From Litoreibacter arenae DSM 19593 (GTDB lineage: Bacteria > Pseudomonadota > Alphaproteobacteria > Rhodobacterales > Rhodobacteraceae), in contig NZ_KE557306.1 in the NCBI RefSeq assembly GCF_000442275.2, positions 1,026,959-1,090,958 on the forward strand: a DNA stretch of 64,000 nt, given 5' to 3'. This document shows, piece by piece, positions 37,531-47,088 of the stretch. The notes beneath the pieces are model-generated. The model was not told where the DNA came from and did not search any database. It was given only the letters and a program-made list of their open reading frames with translations. Both the position numbers and the translations under genes were made by a program. Numbering within the stretch: the stretch's first letter is position 1; each line of letters begins with the position of its first letter.

Positions 37531-38391
37531 CTACAGACGGTCGGTGCTGAAGGTATCGCAACTTTGAATCGAGGCCTCTTTGTAGCCAATGGAGAACCAG
37601 CGCTGGCGCTGCTCGGAGGTGCCGTGGGTGAAGCTGTGCGGGTTCGGACGGCGGCCCGCGTTGCGTTGCAAGGTGTCGTCTCCGATCTGCTTGGCGGCGT
37701 TGACCGCTTCCTTCAGGTCGCCGTTTTCCAGCGAGTTGAAGCGGGCCTGCGCGTAGCGCGCCCAGACGCCCGAGAGACAATCGGCCTGCAACTCGATCCG
37801 CACGGAAATGGCGTTGCTCTCCGCCTCGCTCACCTGTTGGCGGATACGGTTGGCTTGGGACAGGATCCCCAATTCGTCCTGCACATGATGGGCGATTTCG
37901 TGGGCCACCACGTAAGCCGCCGCAAAATCGCCGGATGCGCCGAGGCGGCGGGACAGCGTGGTGAAGAACTCCGTATCCAGATACGCCTTGTTGTCTGCAG
38001 GACAATAGAATGGCCCCGACGCGCCGGACGCGCCGCCGCACGGGCTTTGGGTCGCGCCCTTGAACAGCACCAAGGTGGCCGGGTTGTAGGGCTGGCCGAC
38101 CTGCTCGTGGAAAATCTCGGTCCAGACTTCTTCGGTATCTGCCAGCACCACAGAGACGAACTGTCCGGCTTGACGGTCGGCCTCGGTAATCTCACCACCA
38201 CCGGTGGTGACCTGCCCGCCGCCCGTCGCCTGCAAGAGTGGCGTCACGTCCACACCAAGGAAATACCCCACCACGACGATGGCAAGCAGGCCCAATCCGC
38301 CGATTCCGCCTGCCTTGCCTGCGCGCACTGATCCGCGTTGCGTGCGACGATCTTCGATGTTGCGGCTACCTCGCCGGCCTTTCCAACGCAT
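37531..38391 (-). CDS. neutral zinc metallopeptidase family protein (YpfJ-like)
   Basis: A 286-residue protein anchored by one N-terminal helix (GGLGLLAIVVVGYFLGVDV). Zinc ligands lie in VAHEIAHHVQDELG (HExxH) and an ELQADCLSGVWA motif with Glu/Asp; GPFYCPADNKAYLD precedes. The family (PF04228) is widespread; substrates are unknown. The start lies 121 nt before the divergent YqaA gene. Confidence 0.92.
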   Translation of the reverse strand: MRWKGRRGSRNIEDRRTQRGSVRAGKAGGIGGLGLLAIVVVGYFLGVDVTPLLQATGGGQVTTGGGEITEADRQAGQFVSVVLADTEEVWTEIFHEQVGQPYNPATLVLFKGATQSPCGGASGASGPFYCPADNKAYLDTEFFTTLSRRLGASGDFAAAYVVAHEIAHHVQDELGILSQANRIRQQVSEAESNAISVRIELQADCLSGVWARYAQARFNSLENGDLKEAVNAAKQIGDDTLQRNAGRRPNPHSFTHGTSEQRQRWFSIGYKEASIQSCDTFSTDRL

Positions 38392-38512
38392 TTCAGTGCT
38401 CCTCGTGCTGGACTTGGTGGCTCAATGGGGCCATGGTGCATTGAAGGCAAAACACACCCTTTTTGCAACCGGCAACCATAAGCAGGTGCAAACTGGACGA
38501 GCAGGACCGATA

Positions 38513-39088
38513 ATGAAACGTCTCTACCGCTGGACGCTGTCCTTGGCTGATCACCCCTATGCCATGTGGGCATTGGTTATTGTGGCGTTTGCCGAAAGCT
38601 CTTTCTTTCCGATCCCGCCGGACCTGCTGATGATCCCGATGATCATTGCGCGCCCCAACAAAGCTTTCCTGATCGCGGGGCTGGCGATGGCGGCGTCTGT
38701 CACCGGTGGTCTGCTGGGCTATGCTATCGGCGCGCTGGCGTTCGAACAGATCGGGCGACCCATTCTGGAGATGCTGGGCAAAGGCGACGCCGCGCTGGAG
38801 TTCAACACCCGGTTCAACGATATGGGGTTCTGGCCCGTGCTGATCGCGGGACTGACACCGTTCCCCTACAAGGTCATCACCATAATGTCAGGCTGGACCG
38901 GGATGCCTTTGGGCACATTTATCGTTACATCCATCATCGCCCGCGGGGCGCGATTCTTCCTGGTCGCCGCCCTGCTGTGGAAATTCGGTGATCCGATCCG
39001 TAACTTCATCGAAAGGCGGCTTGGGTTGGTCCTGTCGCTTTTCGTTGCCGCGCTTCTGGGCGGCTTTATATTGGTGAGATATCTATGA
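38513..39088 (+). CDS. YqaA family (DedA/VTT superfamily) membrane protein
   Basis: A 191-residue integral membrane protein of the VTT family: ALVIVAFAESSFFPIPPDLLMIPM holds the re-entrant signature, followed by AGLAMAASVTGGLLGYAIG, FNDMGFWPVLIAGLTPFPYKVI and SIIARGARFFLVAALLW. DedA relatives act as lipid scramblases or proton-driven transporters; YqaA's role is open. ATG at 38513; it overlaps dsbB by 4 nt. Confidence 0.93.
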   Translation: MKRLYRWTLSLADHPYAMWALVIVAFAESSFFPIPPDLLMIPMIIARPNKAFLIAGLAMAASVTGGLLGYAIGALAFEQIGRPILEMLGKGDAALEFNTRFNDMGFWPVLIAGLTPFPYKVITIMSGWTGMPLGTFIVTSIIARGARFFLVAALLWKFGDPIRNFIERRLGLVLSLFVAALLGGFILVRYL

Positions 39089-39549
39089 GCATGTCCCGCG
39101 CCCACATTGTGGTCACGGCTGCAGGTGGCTCCGCGCTGCTGCTGGCCGGGGCGTTCATCTTTCAGATGTTGGGCTATCCCCCCTGCCAGATGTGCATCTG
39201 GCAACGCTGGCCCCACGCTTTCGCATTCGTCATCGGCATAGCGTTTCTGGTCATACCCAGTCGTATTGTGGCGCTGCTTGGCGCCCTCGCCGCTGCGACG
39301 ACGGGTCTGATCGGTGTTTACCACGCAGGGGTCGAGCAGAAATGGTGGGAAGGCCCGACGGCTTGCAGCTCTGGCGACATCTCGAACCTGACGCCCGAGC
39401 AATTGCTGGAACAGATCATGGCCGCCCCCTTGGTGCGCTGTGACGAAATTCCGTGGGCGCTGGCCGGTATTTCCATGGCCGGATGGAACGCCATCATCTC
39501 GTTGTTCCTTGCGGGGCTATGGATCGTCGCCGCACGGCGCAGCGCCTAG
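39085..39549 (+). CDS. dsbB: disulfide bond formation protein B
   Basis: A 154-residue four-helix membrane oxidase that passes electrons from DsbA to quinone. Redox pairs are Cys34-Cys37 (PPCQMCIWQRWPH) and Cys94...Cys119 (PTACSSG, LVRCDEIPWALAGIS). It overlaps YqaA, suggesting joint expression. Its stop shares a CTAG palindrome with the convergent usg stop. Confidence 0.95.
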   Translation: MSMSRAHIVVTAAGGSALLLAGAFIFQMLGYPPCQMCIWQRWPHAFAFVIGIAFLVIPSRIVALLGALAAATTGLIGVYHAGVEQKWWEGPTACSSGDISNLTPEQLLEQIMAAPLVRCDEIPWALAGISMAGWNAIISLFLAGLWIVAARRSA

Positions 39550-39815
39550 TGTAGGGTGATTTCCTGCACCACGTTGCGCCACTCTCCCGGACTTATCAGC
39601 TTGCGATGGCAAAACCTCACCGAATGAAGCGGGCCTTCGATCTTGTCCTGCCAAAACTCGATAAAGCCAAACAGCTTCGGGTAGTCCGGAGCCAGGTCGT
39701 AATCCTGCCAGACATACGAATTCAGCACGCTTTGATAGTCGGGCATCCGGTAGAACATTTCCGCTGTGGTCAGCCCGTATCCGCTCAGCATCAGTTCGGT
39801 CTCTGATTGGGGCAT
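39546..39815 (-). CDS. Usg family protein
   Basis: An 89-residue protein of the alphaproteobacterial Usg family (GYGLTTAEMFYRMPD, NSYVWQDYDLAPDYPKLF, FWQDKIEGPLHSVRF). Members often lie by aspartate-semialdehyde dehydrogenase genes; function is unknown. ATG at 39815 has GGGAGG six bases upstream, preferred to the frame start at 39842. Divergent from gyrA. Confidence 0.93.
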   Translation of the reverse strand: MPQSETELMLSGYGLTTAEMFYRMPDYQSVLNSYVWQDYDLAPDYPKLFGFIEFWQDKIEGPLHSVRFCHRKLISPGEWRNVVQEITLH

Positions 39816-39933
39816 TTTCGCCTCCCTTTTTGATCCCTGCACAATCAGATTTCCACATTCGTATAAAAAAGCAACAAAAACATGATGTTGTCACTTGCAT
39901 GTGATGGCTGCCAGCGCAATCGCCCCGCCCCCA

Positions 39934-39963
39934 TTGCACCCTAAACCTAGGTTGGTCTATAGT
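39934..39963 (+). promoter_or_regulatory. candidate gyrA promoter
   Basis: TTGCAC (39934-39939) and TATAGT (39958-39963) are 18 bp apart, a plausible sigma-70 promoter 57 nt before gyrA. The spacer contains the 10-bp palindrome AACCTAGGTT, which might be an operator. Confidence 0.4.
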
Positions 39964-40019
39964 GCGCCCAACTAGATATAGACGCCCTGAGGCGCATCCA
40001 ACACGAGATCGGACCCACC

Positions 40020-42773
40020 GTGAGCGACACGCCGGAAACCCCTGAAAACGAAGAAGAAAACACGCCCTTCCGCATGCATCATGACGGGCCGCAGATCAAC
40101 ATCTCGGAAGAGATGAAGACCTCCTTCCTCGAATACGCGATGAGCGTGATTATTTCGCGGGCGATTCCCGATCTGCGTGACGGCTTGAAACCGGTGCATC
40201 GCCGCATCCTCTACGCGATGCACGAGACCGGCAATACGCACGACAAATCCTACAAGAAGTCGGCCCGCCCCGTGGGCGATGTCATGGGTAAATACCACCC
40301 GCACGGCGACAGCGCGATCTACGACGCGCTGGTCCGGATGGCGCAGGATTTCTCCATGTCACTGCCGCTTCTGGACGGGCAAGGCAACTTCGGCTCCATG
40401 GACGGCGATAACCCCGCCGCGATGCGATATACCGAGGTGCGGATGGACAAGCCCGCGGCCTCCCTGCTCGCGGACATTGAAAAAGACACGGTCGACTTCC
40501 AGGACAACTATGACGGCAAGGACCGCGAACCGACGGTCCTGCCCGCCCGCTTCCCAAACATGCTGGTTAACGGCGCTGGCGGCATTGCGGTTGGTATGGC
40601 GACGAATATTCCGCCGCATAATCTGGGTGAGGTGATCGACGCAACTTTGGCTTTGATCGAGGCCCCCGATCTGGACGAGCATCAGTTGATGGAATACGTG
40701 CCCGCCCCGGACTTCCCGACGGGTGGCATCATCCTTGGCCGCTCCGGCGCGATCAAGGCATATACCGAGGGTCGCGGCTCCGTCATCGTGCGGGCGAAGA
40801 CCCATGTGGAAGAAATCCGCAAAGATCGCTTCGCCATCATTATCTCCGAGATTCCCTATCAGGTGAACAAGGCGACTATGATCGAGCGGATCGCGGAAAC
40901 CGCCCGCGACAAGAAGATCGAAGGCATCAGCCACGTGCAGGACGAATCCGACCGCGTGGGCGTGCGTGTGGTGGTGGAGTTGAAGCGCGACGCGACTGCT
41001 GAAGTCGTGCTGAACCAATTGTTCCGATTTACGCCCATGCAGACCTCTTTCGCCTGCAACATGCTGGCGCTGAACGGCGGCAAGCCGGAGCAGTTGACCC
41101 TCCGCACGTTCCTGACCAACTTCGTGGCCTTCCGCGAGGAAGTCGTCGCCCGCCGCACAGCGTTCGAGCTGCGCAAAGCCCGCGAACGCAGCCATATCCT
41201 GTGTGGTCTGGCCGTGGCCGTCACCAATATCGACGAGGTGGTCCAGACCATCCGTTCCTCCGCCGACGCTGCCGAGGCCCGCACCCGCCTTATGACCCGC
41301 GCTTGGCCTGCGGCTGACATCGCGCAATATATTCGCCTGATCGACGACCCGACCCATACGGTCAACGACGATGGCACCTATCACCTGTCGGAAACGCAGG
41401 CCCGCGCCATTCTCGATTTGCGCCTGCAACGCCTGACCCAAATCGGGGTCAAGGAAGTCACCGACGAACTGGAAGAGCTTGCCAAGAAGATCACCGAATA
41501 CCTCGCCATCCTTCGCTCCCGCGAGCGGATCATGGAGATCATCAGCACCGAGCTGCAAGAGGTCAAAGAACAATTCGCCGTTCCCCGCCGCACCGAGATC
41601 GTGGACTGGTCCGGCGACATGGAAGACGAAGACCTGATCGAGAAAGAGGACATGGTCGTCACGATCACCCAATCGGGTTGGATCAAGCGCACCCCTCTGG
41701 CCGAATTCCGCGCACAGCGGCGCGGCGGCAAGGGGCTGTCGGGCATGGCCACCAAGGACGACGACGTGGTCACGCAACTCTTCGTGGCCAACACCCACAC
41801 GCAACTGCTGTTCTTCACGACGGATGGCATGGCCTACAAGCTCAAGACCTGGCGCCTGCCGCAAGGGGGCCGCACCGCCAAGGGCAAGGCCATCGTCAAC
41901 ATCCTGCCAATTCCGACCGGCGTCTCCATCGCGGCGATCATGCCGGTGGACCGTGACGAGAAAGATTGGGGCGATTTGCAGATCGTCTTTGCCACCACCG
42001 CAGGCGACGTGCGCCGCAACGCGCTGTCGGACTTCACCAACGTCATGCGCAACGGCAAGATCGCGATGAAGCTGCCGGACGGCGTGGAACTGGTGAATGC
42101 CCGCATCTGCGACGAAAACGACGATATCATGCTGATCACCAATGCGGGCCGCGCCATCCGCTTCCCGTCGACCGATGTGCGTGTCTTCTCGTCGCGTAAC
42201 TCCACAGGCGTGCGTGGCATCCGCCTGAAGGACGGCCAGAAAGTCGTCTCTATGTCGGTGATCCGCCACTTCGAGGCCGACCCGGCAGAGCGTACCGCCT
42301 ATCTGAAAATGCGCCGTGCAGTCATGGGCTTGGCGGATGATGCTGAAGTAGAAGATGAGGAAGCACCCGCTGGCGACATCACGCAGGAACGCTACGCCGA
42401 GATGTCCGCCTACGAGGATCTGATCCTGACCATCACCAAGGGCGGCGCGGGCAAACTTAGCTCGTCGCACGACTACCCCGTGCGCGGGCGCGGCGGTATG
42501 GGGGTCACCGCGATGGACAAGGCAATGCGCGGCGGCGAGATCGTCGCCTCCTTCCCCGTAGAGATGAGCGACCAGATCATGCTCGCCACTTCCAAGGGCC
42601 AGTCGATCCGCTGCCCTGTCGACGGTATCTCCTTCCGCTCCCGCTCTGCGGGCGGGGTCAAGGTGTTTGACACCGGCAAGGGCGAGGAAGTCGTCTCGGT
42701 GGCATGGATTGCCGATCAGGGCGAGGAAGACGTCGCAGATGAGGGCGGCGAGACCCCTTCTGAGGAAAGCTGA
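40020..42773 (+). CDS. gyrA: DNA gyrase subunit A
   Basis: A 917-residue topoisomerase subunit that breaks and rejoins DNA to add negative supercoils. The active Tyr137 is in [10 protein letters not shown], and the quinolone region [10 protein letters not shown] keeps Ser98 and Asp102, the quinolone-sensitive residues (E. coli Ser83, Asp87). GyrA-box-like [11 protein letters not shown] follows, then beta-pinwheel C-terminal repeats ([33 protein letters not shown]) and an acidic tail. GTG start. A terminator follows at once. Confidence 0.98.
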   Translation: MSDTPETPENEEENTPFRMHHDGPQINISEEMKTSFLEYAMSVIISRAIPDLRDGLKPVHRRILYAMHETGNTHDKSYKKSARPVGDVMGKYHPHGDSAIYDALVRMAQDFSMSLPLLDGQGNFGSMDGDNPAAMRYTEVRMDKPAASLLADIEKDTVDFQDNYDGKDREPTVLPARFPNMLVNGAGGIAVGMATNIPPHNLGEVIDATLALIEAPDLDEHQLMEYVPAPDFPTGGIILGRSGAIKAYTEGRGSVIVRAKTHVEEIRKDRFAIIISEIPYQVNKATMIERIAETARDKKIEGISHVQDESDRVGVRVVVELKRDATAEVVLNQLFRFTPMQTSFACNMLALNGGKPEQLTLRTFLTNFVAFREEVVARRTAFELRKARERSHILCGLAVAVTNIDEVVQTIRSSADAAEARTRLMTRAWPAADIAQYIRLIDDPTHTVNDDGTYHLSETQARAILDLRLQRLTQIGVKEVTDELEELAKKITEYLAILRSRERIMEIISTELQEVKEQFAVPRRTEIVDWSGDMEDEDLIEKEDMVVTITQSGWIKRTPLAEFRAQRRGGKGLSGMATKDDDVVTQLFVANTHTQLLFFTTDGMAYKLKTWRLPQGGRTAKGKAIVNILPIPTGVSIAAIMPVDRDEKDWGDLQIVFATTAGDVRRNALSDFTNVMRNGKIAMKLPDGVELVNARICDENDDIMLITNAGRAIRFPSTDVRVFSSRNSTGVRGIRLKDGQKVVSMSVIRHFEADPAERTAYLKMRRAVMGLADDAEVEDEEAPAGDITQERYAEMSAYEDLILTITKGGAGKLSSSHDYPVRGRGGMGVTAMDKAMRGGEIVASFPVEMSDQIMLATSKGQSIRCPVDGISFRSRSAGGVKVFDTGKGEEVVSVAWIADQGEEDVADEGGETPSEES

Positions 42774-42783
42774 ACATAGATAT

Positions 42784-42810
42784 ATGGTCGCCTACACAGG
42801 CGGCCATTTT
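42784..42810 (+). terminator. intrinsic terminator of gyrA
   Basis: ATGGTCGCC and GGCGGCCAT pair (one G-T) around TACACA and run into TTTT, 11 nt after the gyrA stop. Confidence 0.75.
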
Positions 42811-42848
42811 GCTTTGTGCTTCCGCCCGCGCTGCGCTAGATCAGCGCC

Positions 42849-44207
42849 ATGACAGATAGCATCCTAAATATCATCGGCGGCGGCATGGCGGGGTCTGAAG
42901 CCGCGTGGCAGGCCGCCAATATGGGCGTCAAAGTGGTCATCCACGAAATGCGCCCCAAGGTCGAAACCTTCGCCCACCGTACCGGCGATCTGGCGGAGAT
43001 GGTCTGTTCCAACTCCTTCCGCTCCGACGATAGCGAGCAGAATGCCGTAGGGCTGCTGCATTGGGAGATGCGTCAGGCGGGCGGGATCATCATGGAAATG
43101 GCCGACAAACACGCCCTGCCCGCTGGCGGTGCCTTGGCCGTGGATCGTGACCCGTTCGCGCAGTCGGTAACAGAGAAGCTGAAGGCGCACCCGAATATCT
43201 CGGTCTCTTACGAACCGGTTAACGAGTTGCCCACCGACGGTCACTGGATCATCGCCACCGGGCCTTTGACCTCGCCCGAGCTTGCCGACGCCATCGCTGC
43301 CGAGACCGGACAGGACGCGCTGGCCTTCTTCGACGCCATCGCGCCGATCGTCTATTTCGACACGATCAACATGGAAAAGGCTTGGTTCCAATCCCGCTAC
43401 GACAAGGGAGAGACCGAGGAGGACCGCACCGCCTATCTCAACTGTCCGATGGACAAGGACACCTACGAGGCGTTTATCGACGCGCTGCTGGCGTCAGAGA
43501 AAACCGAGTTCAAGGAAGGTGAAACCGCAGGCTACTTCGACGGCTGCCTGCCTATTGAGGTCATGGCCGAGCGTGGCCGCGAGACGTTGCGTTATGGCCC
43601 GATGAAGCCTGTCGGGCTGACAAACCCGCACCAACCGACAGTTAAGGCTCACGCCATCGTGCAACTGCGCCGCGACAACGCGCTTGGCACCTTGTTCAAC
43701 ATCGTCGGCTTTCAGACCAAGATGAAATACGGCGCGCAGAAAGAAGTTTTGCGCATGATCCCCGGGCTGGAAGAGGCGGAGTTTGCGCGGCTTGGTGGTA
43801 TTCACCGCAATACGTTCATCAACTCGCCGACGCTGCTCGACGACCAGATGCGCCTGAAGTCAAAGCCGCATCTGCGCTTCGCGGGCCAGATCACTGGCGT
43901 GGAAGGCTACGTTGAATCCGCTGCCATGGGTCTACTTGCCGGGCGCTATGCTGCCGCTGAAATTCTGGGCCGTGACCTCGGCACACCCTCGCCAGCGACT
44001 GCAATGGGCGCATTGGTGACTCACATCACCGGCGGAGCGGATGCCAAGACGTTCCAACCGATGAACATTAACTTCGGCCTGTTTCCTCCTGTGGTTGACG
44101 CAAAAACCGGCCGCAAGAACCGCGCGACGCGCTACAAAATGTATACCGACCGCGCAAAAGAGGCCTGGACACGCTGGCTTGAAGACGCGCGACTGGACGC
44201 GGCTTGA
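42849..44207 (+). CDS. trmFO: methylenetetrahydrofolate--tRNA-(uracil-5-)-methyltransferase TrmFO
   Basis: A 452-residue FAD enzyme making m5U54 in the tRNA T loop with methylene-THF as carbon donor. The Rossmann FAD motif [14 protein letters not shown] opens the protein; [39 protein letters not shown] and [12 protein letters not shown] are family blocks. It is followed after 21 nt by a methyltransferase and gluQRS, a small tRNA-modification neighbourhood. Confidence 0.97.
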   Translation: MTDSILNIIGGGMAGSEAAWQAANMGVKVVIHEMRPKVETFAHRTGDLAEMVCSNSFRSDDSEQNAVGLLHWEMRQAGGIIMEMADKHALPAGGALAVDRDPFAQSVTEKLKAHPNISVSYEPVNELPTDGHWIIATGPLTSPELADAIAAETGQDALAFFDAIAPIVYFDTINMEKAWFQSRYDKGETEEDRTAYLNCPMDKDTYEAFIDALLASEKTEFKEGETAGYFDGCLPIEVMAERGRETLRYGPMKPVGLTNPHQPTVKAHAIVQLRRDNALGTLFNIVGFQTKMKYGAQKEVLRMIPGLEEAEFARLGGIHRNTFINSPTLLDDQMRLKSKPHLRFAGQITGVEGYVESAAMGLLAGRYAAAEILGRDLGTPSPATAMGALVTHITGGADAKTFQPMNINFGLFPPVVDAKTGRKNRATRYKMYTDRAKEAWTRWLEDARLDAA

Positions 44208-44228
44208 GGAATTTGTCACGCTGTCACG

Positions 44229-44840
44229 ATGGCGGACAAGTTTCTCGATAAGGTTTACGAGACCACTGGCGAAGACGCGACGCGCAAACTTTATGACGAA
44301 TGGTCGGAGAGTTACGATGCCGAAATCGCAGAGAACGGTTATCAGACACCCGCACGTCTGGCACGCGCCATGGCGCAGGTCAGCCACGATCTGACCAAAC
44401 CACTACTGGACTATGGCTGCGGCACGGGGCTATCCGGCGGCGCATTGAAGTCGGCCGGATTTATCACCATTGATGGCGCCGATCCTTCAACCGGCATGCT
44501 GTCACAGGCGCGTGAGACAGGCCATTTTCGAAATCTGATCGAGCTGGATTTGTCAAAGCCCCTACCATTCCAGACCGGCGATTATCACGCGATCACCGCC
44601 ATCGGTGTAATCTCGACCGGCGCGGGGCCAGCGTCATTGATGGATACGTTGATGAATCTTTTGCCGTCGGGCGGCCTGTTCGGCTTCTCGCTGAACGATC
44701 ACGCACTGGAGGACGCGGACTACCTCGCAGGCGTCGCCCGTCTCCAAGACGCAGGCCACCTTGCGCGGTTCAAGGAATATGGCGATCACCTGCCCAAGAT
44801 GGGCCTGAAATCCATGATCTACGTGTTCGAGAAAAAGTGA
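44229..44840 (+). CDS. class I SAM-dependent methyltransferase
   Basis: A 203-residue Rossmann-fold methyltransferase: motif I PLLDYGCGTGLSGG, motif II IDGADPSTGML, and YHAITAIGVISTG. The N-terminal TRKLYDEWSESYDAEI resembles TPMT/UbiE-like small-molecule or WBSCR27-type enzymes. Substrate unknown. Its stop overlaps the gluQRS GTG by 4 nt; the trmFO and gluQRS neighbours may hint at tRNA, but this is weak. Confidence 0.88.
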   Translation: MADKFLDKVYETTGEDATRKLYDEWSESYDAEIAENGYQTPARLARAMAQVSHDLTKPLLDYGCGTGLSGGALKSAGFITIDGADPSTGMLSQARETGHFRNLIELDLSKPLPFQTGDYHAITAIGVISTGAGPASLMDTLMNLLPSGGLFGFSLNDHALEDADYLAGVARLQDAGHLARFKEYGDHLPKMGLKSMIYVFEKK

Positions 44841-45730
44841 CCTTCCGCACTCGTTTCGCGCCGTCCCCTACGGGGCCATTGCATCTGGGCCATGCGTATT
44901 CAGCGCTATTGGCCTATGACATGGCGATAGAGCGTGGTGGCGAATTTCTGCTGCGGATCGAAGATATCGACAAGACCCGAGCGCGACCCGAGTGGGAGCA
45001 ACAGATCTATAGTGATCTGGACTGGCTTGGCCTTCGCTGGCCTGAACCCGTGATGCGGCAGTCAGACCGGCTGGATGAATACGCTCGGGCAATCGAAACC
45101 GCCGAACTGGCCGAATATCTTTATCCCTGCACCTGTTCCCGCGCCGACATAAGGGAGGCTATCTCGGCGCCACAAGAGGGTGTTCCACAGTTCGGGCCGG
45201 ACGGGCAAATCTATCCCGGTATCTGTCGCCCATCACACGGGTCCTCGACAAAACGGAACTGGGGTCAACATGATACGTTGCGATTAAACATCGCCGCCAT
45301 CGAGACCGCCCCTCCCCGCCACGGAGCCGAAGCCCAATTGATGACCTTTAAAGAGACCGGCCGCGGTCCGAAGGGAGAAACCGGCGACATCACCTTCGCT
45401 CTGGAACAGATCATTCGTGAGGTCGGCGACATCGTTCTGCGCCGCAAAGACATGGGAACCTCCTATCACCTCTCAGTGGTTCTTGATGACGCCGCCCAAG
45501 GCATCACCCACGTGATCCGCGGACAGGACTTGTTTGAAGCCACCAAAATCCATGTGCTGCTGCAACGCCTGCTCGGCCTTCCGACACCGGTCTATCATCA
45601 CCACAAACTCATCCGCGACGATGCGGGCAAACGCCTCGCCAAACGCGATGATGCCCGCGCTATTTCCAAATACCGCGATGAAGGCTACACGCCCGACGAT
45701 ATTCGCCGCATGGTCGGCCTGCCAATCTAG
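44837..45730 (+). CDS. gluQRS: tRNA glutamyl-Q(34) synthetase GluQRS
   Basis: A 297-residue truncated GlnRS/GluRS catalytic domain that attaches glutamate to queuosine-34 of tRNA-Asp. The HIGH motif is TGPLHLGHAYSALLA; zinc-type Cys are in YPCTCSRADI; the KMSKS-like motif is KRLAKRDDARAI. It lacks the anticodon-binding domain, as usual. GTG start overlaps the preceding stop. DNA codes RTRFAPSPTGP at the front, consistent with family. Confidence 0.95.
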   Translation: MTFRTRFAPSPTGPLHLGHAYSALLAYDMAIERGGEFLLRIEDIDKTRARPEWEQQIYSDLDWLGLRWPEPVMRQSDRLDEYARAIETAELAEYLYPCTCSRADIREAISAPQEGVPQFGPDGQIYPGICRPSHGSSTKRNWGQHDTLRLNIAAIETAPPRHGAEAQLMTFKETGRGPKGETGDITFALEQIIREVGDIVLRRKDMGTSYHLSVVLDDAAQGITHVIRGQDLFEATKIHVLLQRLLGLPTPVYHHHKLIRDDAGKRLAKRDDARAISKYRDEGYTPDDIRRMVGLPI

Positions 45731-45777
45731 GCACCCCGCCCTATCTCCATTTGGTTAAAAGTACTCAAAATATAACG

Positions 45778-46140
45778 TCACGCCTCGGGCGCCATCATCT
45801 CGATTTCCACTCCATCCTTTACGGACGTATAAAAACACACCCGACGGTTGGTGTGGCAGGCTGGCCCCGCCTGCCTGACCACCGCCAACAGACAATCCCG
45901 GTCGCAATCGACGCGCAGATCGACAAGTTCCTGCACATGGCCGGATGTCTCGCCTTTTACCCAAAATGCCTGGCGGGACCGCGACCAATAGGTCACTTTT
46001 CTGGTCTCCAGCGTTCGTGCTACGGCTTCGGCGTTCATCCATGCAAGCATCAGTACCTCACCGCTCTCATGATCTTGCGCGATCACGGGCAGCAACCCCT
46101 GTTCGTTGAAAGTCAGGGTTTCGGGGTCAAAACGGGTCAT
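45778..46140 (-). CDS. hisI: phosphoribosyl-AMP cyclohydrolase
   Basis: A 120-residue zinc enzyme of histidine synthesis that opens the purine ring of PR-AMP. Family blocks are VLMLAWMNAEAVARTLET, YWSRSRQAFWVKGETSGH, the metal Asp/Cys in DCDRDCLLAVV and ACHTNRRVCFY. ATG at 46140 has AAGGGA eight bases upstream. It stands apart from other his genes and is not fused to hisE. Confidence 0.96.
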   Translation of the reverse strand: MTRFDPETLTFNEQGLLPVIAQDHESGEVLMLAWMNAEAVARTLETRKVTYWSRSRQAFWVKGETSGHVQELVDLRVDCDRDCLLAVVRQAGPACHTNRRVCFYTSVKDGVEIEMMAPEA

Positions 46141-46223
46141 GGGATTTCCCTTTTGCAATCATGGCTCAGAGGTTTATCTATGGTTCTGCCTATGATGAAA
46201 AGGCCCGATAAGGAGCGCCCGAG

Positions 46224-46676
46224 ATGTCCGAGAATACCGATCTGATCAAGCTCTATTCCGGTCAGATTCTGGCGTTGGCGGCGGATATTCCGCACACGGA
46301 ACGCCTGACCGCTCCACAGGCGTCCGTAAAAAAACGCTCGCCCTTGTGTGGCTCCACCGTGACCGTCGATCTGAACATGGACGGTGGCCGCGTCGCCGCG
46401 TTCGGGCAGGACGTCAAAGCCTGTGCCTTGGGTCAGGCGGCCGCGTCCGTCGTGGGGGCGGCCATCATCGGTCGCACGGAAGAAGAAGTCCACGCGGCCC
46501 AAGAACAGCTGAAGGCTATGCTTAAGTCCGACGGCCCCGCCCCCGATGCCCCGTTCGACGGGTTGAAAGTGCTCCTCCCCGCCAAGGACTTCCGCAATCG
46601 CCATGCGTCGATCATGTTGGCACTGGATGCCACGGTCGAGGCCATCGAACAGGTTCGCAACGCCAACTGCGCATAA
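46224..46676 (+). CDS. IscU/NifU-like Fe-S scaffold family protein lacking the third Cys
   Basis: A 150-residue IscU-fold protein: Cys42 in SPLCGSTVTVDL and Cys67 in DVKACALGQAAAS match the first two cluster ligands. In IscU the third is the Cys of KLHCS; here the matching segment LPAKDFRNRHASIMLALDA has Ala after His127. A Cys149 sits at the very C-terminus. It may be a SufU-like sulfur acceptor, a carrier or a variant scaffold. It stands alone, 23 kb from the suf operon, divergent from hisI. Confidence 0.9.
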   Translation: MSENTDLIKLYSGQILALAADIPHTERLTAPQASVKKRSPLCGSTVTVDLNMDGGRVAAFGQDVKACALGQAAASVVGAAIIGRTEEEVHAAQEQLKAMLKSDGPAPDAPFDGLKVLLPAKDFRNRHASIMLALDATVEAIEQVRNANCA

Positions 46677-46708
46677 AAAAACCGCCACGCCCGGGCGGGA
46701 CGCGGCGG
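46674..46708 (-). terminator. intrinsic terminator for the leftward small gene
   Basis: On the minus strand CCGCC...GGCGG encloses an inner CGCCCGGGCG hairpin and ends in seven T. The T run is on the minus side, so it ends leftward transcription from the small ORF at 46847-46969, supporting that ORF as a transcribed gene; it also lies just after the IscU-like gene. Confidence 0.7.
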
Positions 46709-46846
46709 CCAGTCGGCTTGTCTAGTCAGGTCAGATGCGCGAACCGGGAAAGAGGCAGCCGGTCAAGTTGGGGACAATGCGCATCCCCGGCGGGTTCGGG
46801 ACAAAAACCAGCCGAGCCTAGGGAAAAGACAGCAGGCAGTTAACTC

Positions 46847-46969
46847 TCAGAAAAGTGTGGGCATGTAGAGGGCGACAACCATCATCACACCGATGGCGGC
46901 AATGCCCGCGGCATCTTGTGCGAGGGCTTTAGGGGACCGGGCCAGAATGTCGCGAAGATCCTTGATCAT
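46847..46969 (-). CDS. small single-pass membrane protein (40 aa) with SOS box upstream
   Basis: A 40-residue ORF: a charged N-terminus MIKDLRDILARSPKALAQ precedes a hydrophobic segment GIAAIGVMMVVALYMPTLF that spans the membrane. GGGAG lies nine bases before ATG, a terminator follows, and an exact GAAC-N7-GAAC box lies 66 nt upstream. SOS-induced tiny membrane proteins that stop division (SidA, 29 aa) are known in Caulobacter, but sequence similarity is not evident. Function is inferred only from size and control. Confidence 0.65.
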   Translation of the reverse strand: MIKDLRDILARSPKALAQDAAGIAAIGVMMVVALYMPTLF

Positions 46970-47034
46970 GATTAATACTCCCTCACATTGCATTTTGTTG
47001 CATCTTTGTTCTCATTTTCTTCATGCTCTGTAAA

Positions 47035-47049
47035 GAACTTTTTAAGAAC
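47035..47049. promoter_or_regulatory. candidate LexA/SOS box (GAAC-N7-GAAC)
   Basis: GAACTTTTTAAGAAC matches the alphaproteobacterial SOS box GAAC-N7-GAAC (GTTC-N7-GTTC on the minus strand) exactly. A third GAAC follows at 47056-47059. It lies 66 nt upstream of the 40-residue membrane ORF and just after the recG stop, so the small ORF is its only likely target. Confidence 0.6.
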
Positions 47050-47088
47050 ATTTGCGAACAAACCGACTCAAAACAATGGGAAACATCC

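Noticed and set aside
40359-42470. 703-codon minus-strand frame inside gyrA
   Set aside because: Antisense shadow of a fully recognisable gyrA; its translation is His/Asp/Gly-rich without domains.
47046-47059. Second SOS box GAAC...GAAC
   Set aside because: The spacing is six bases, not seven, so only the first pair fits the LexA pattern.
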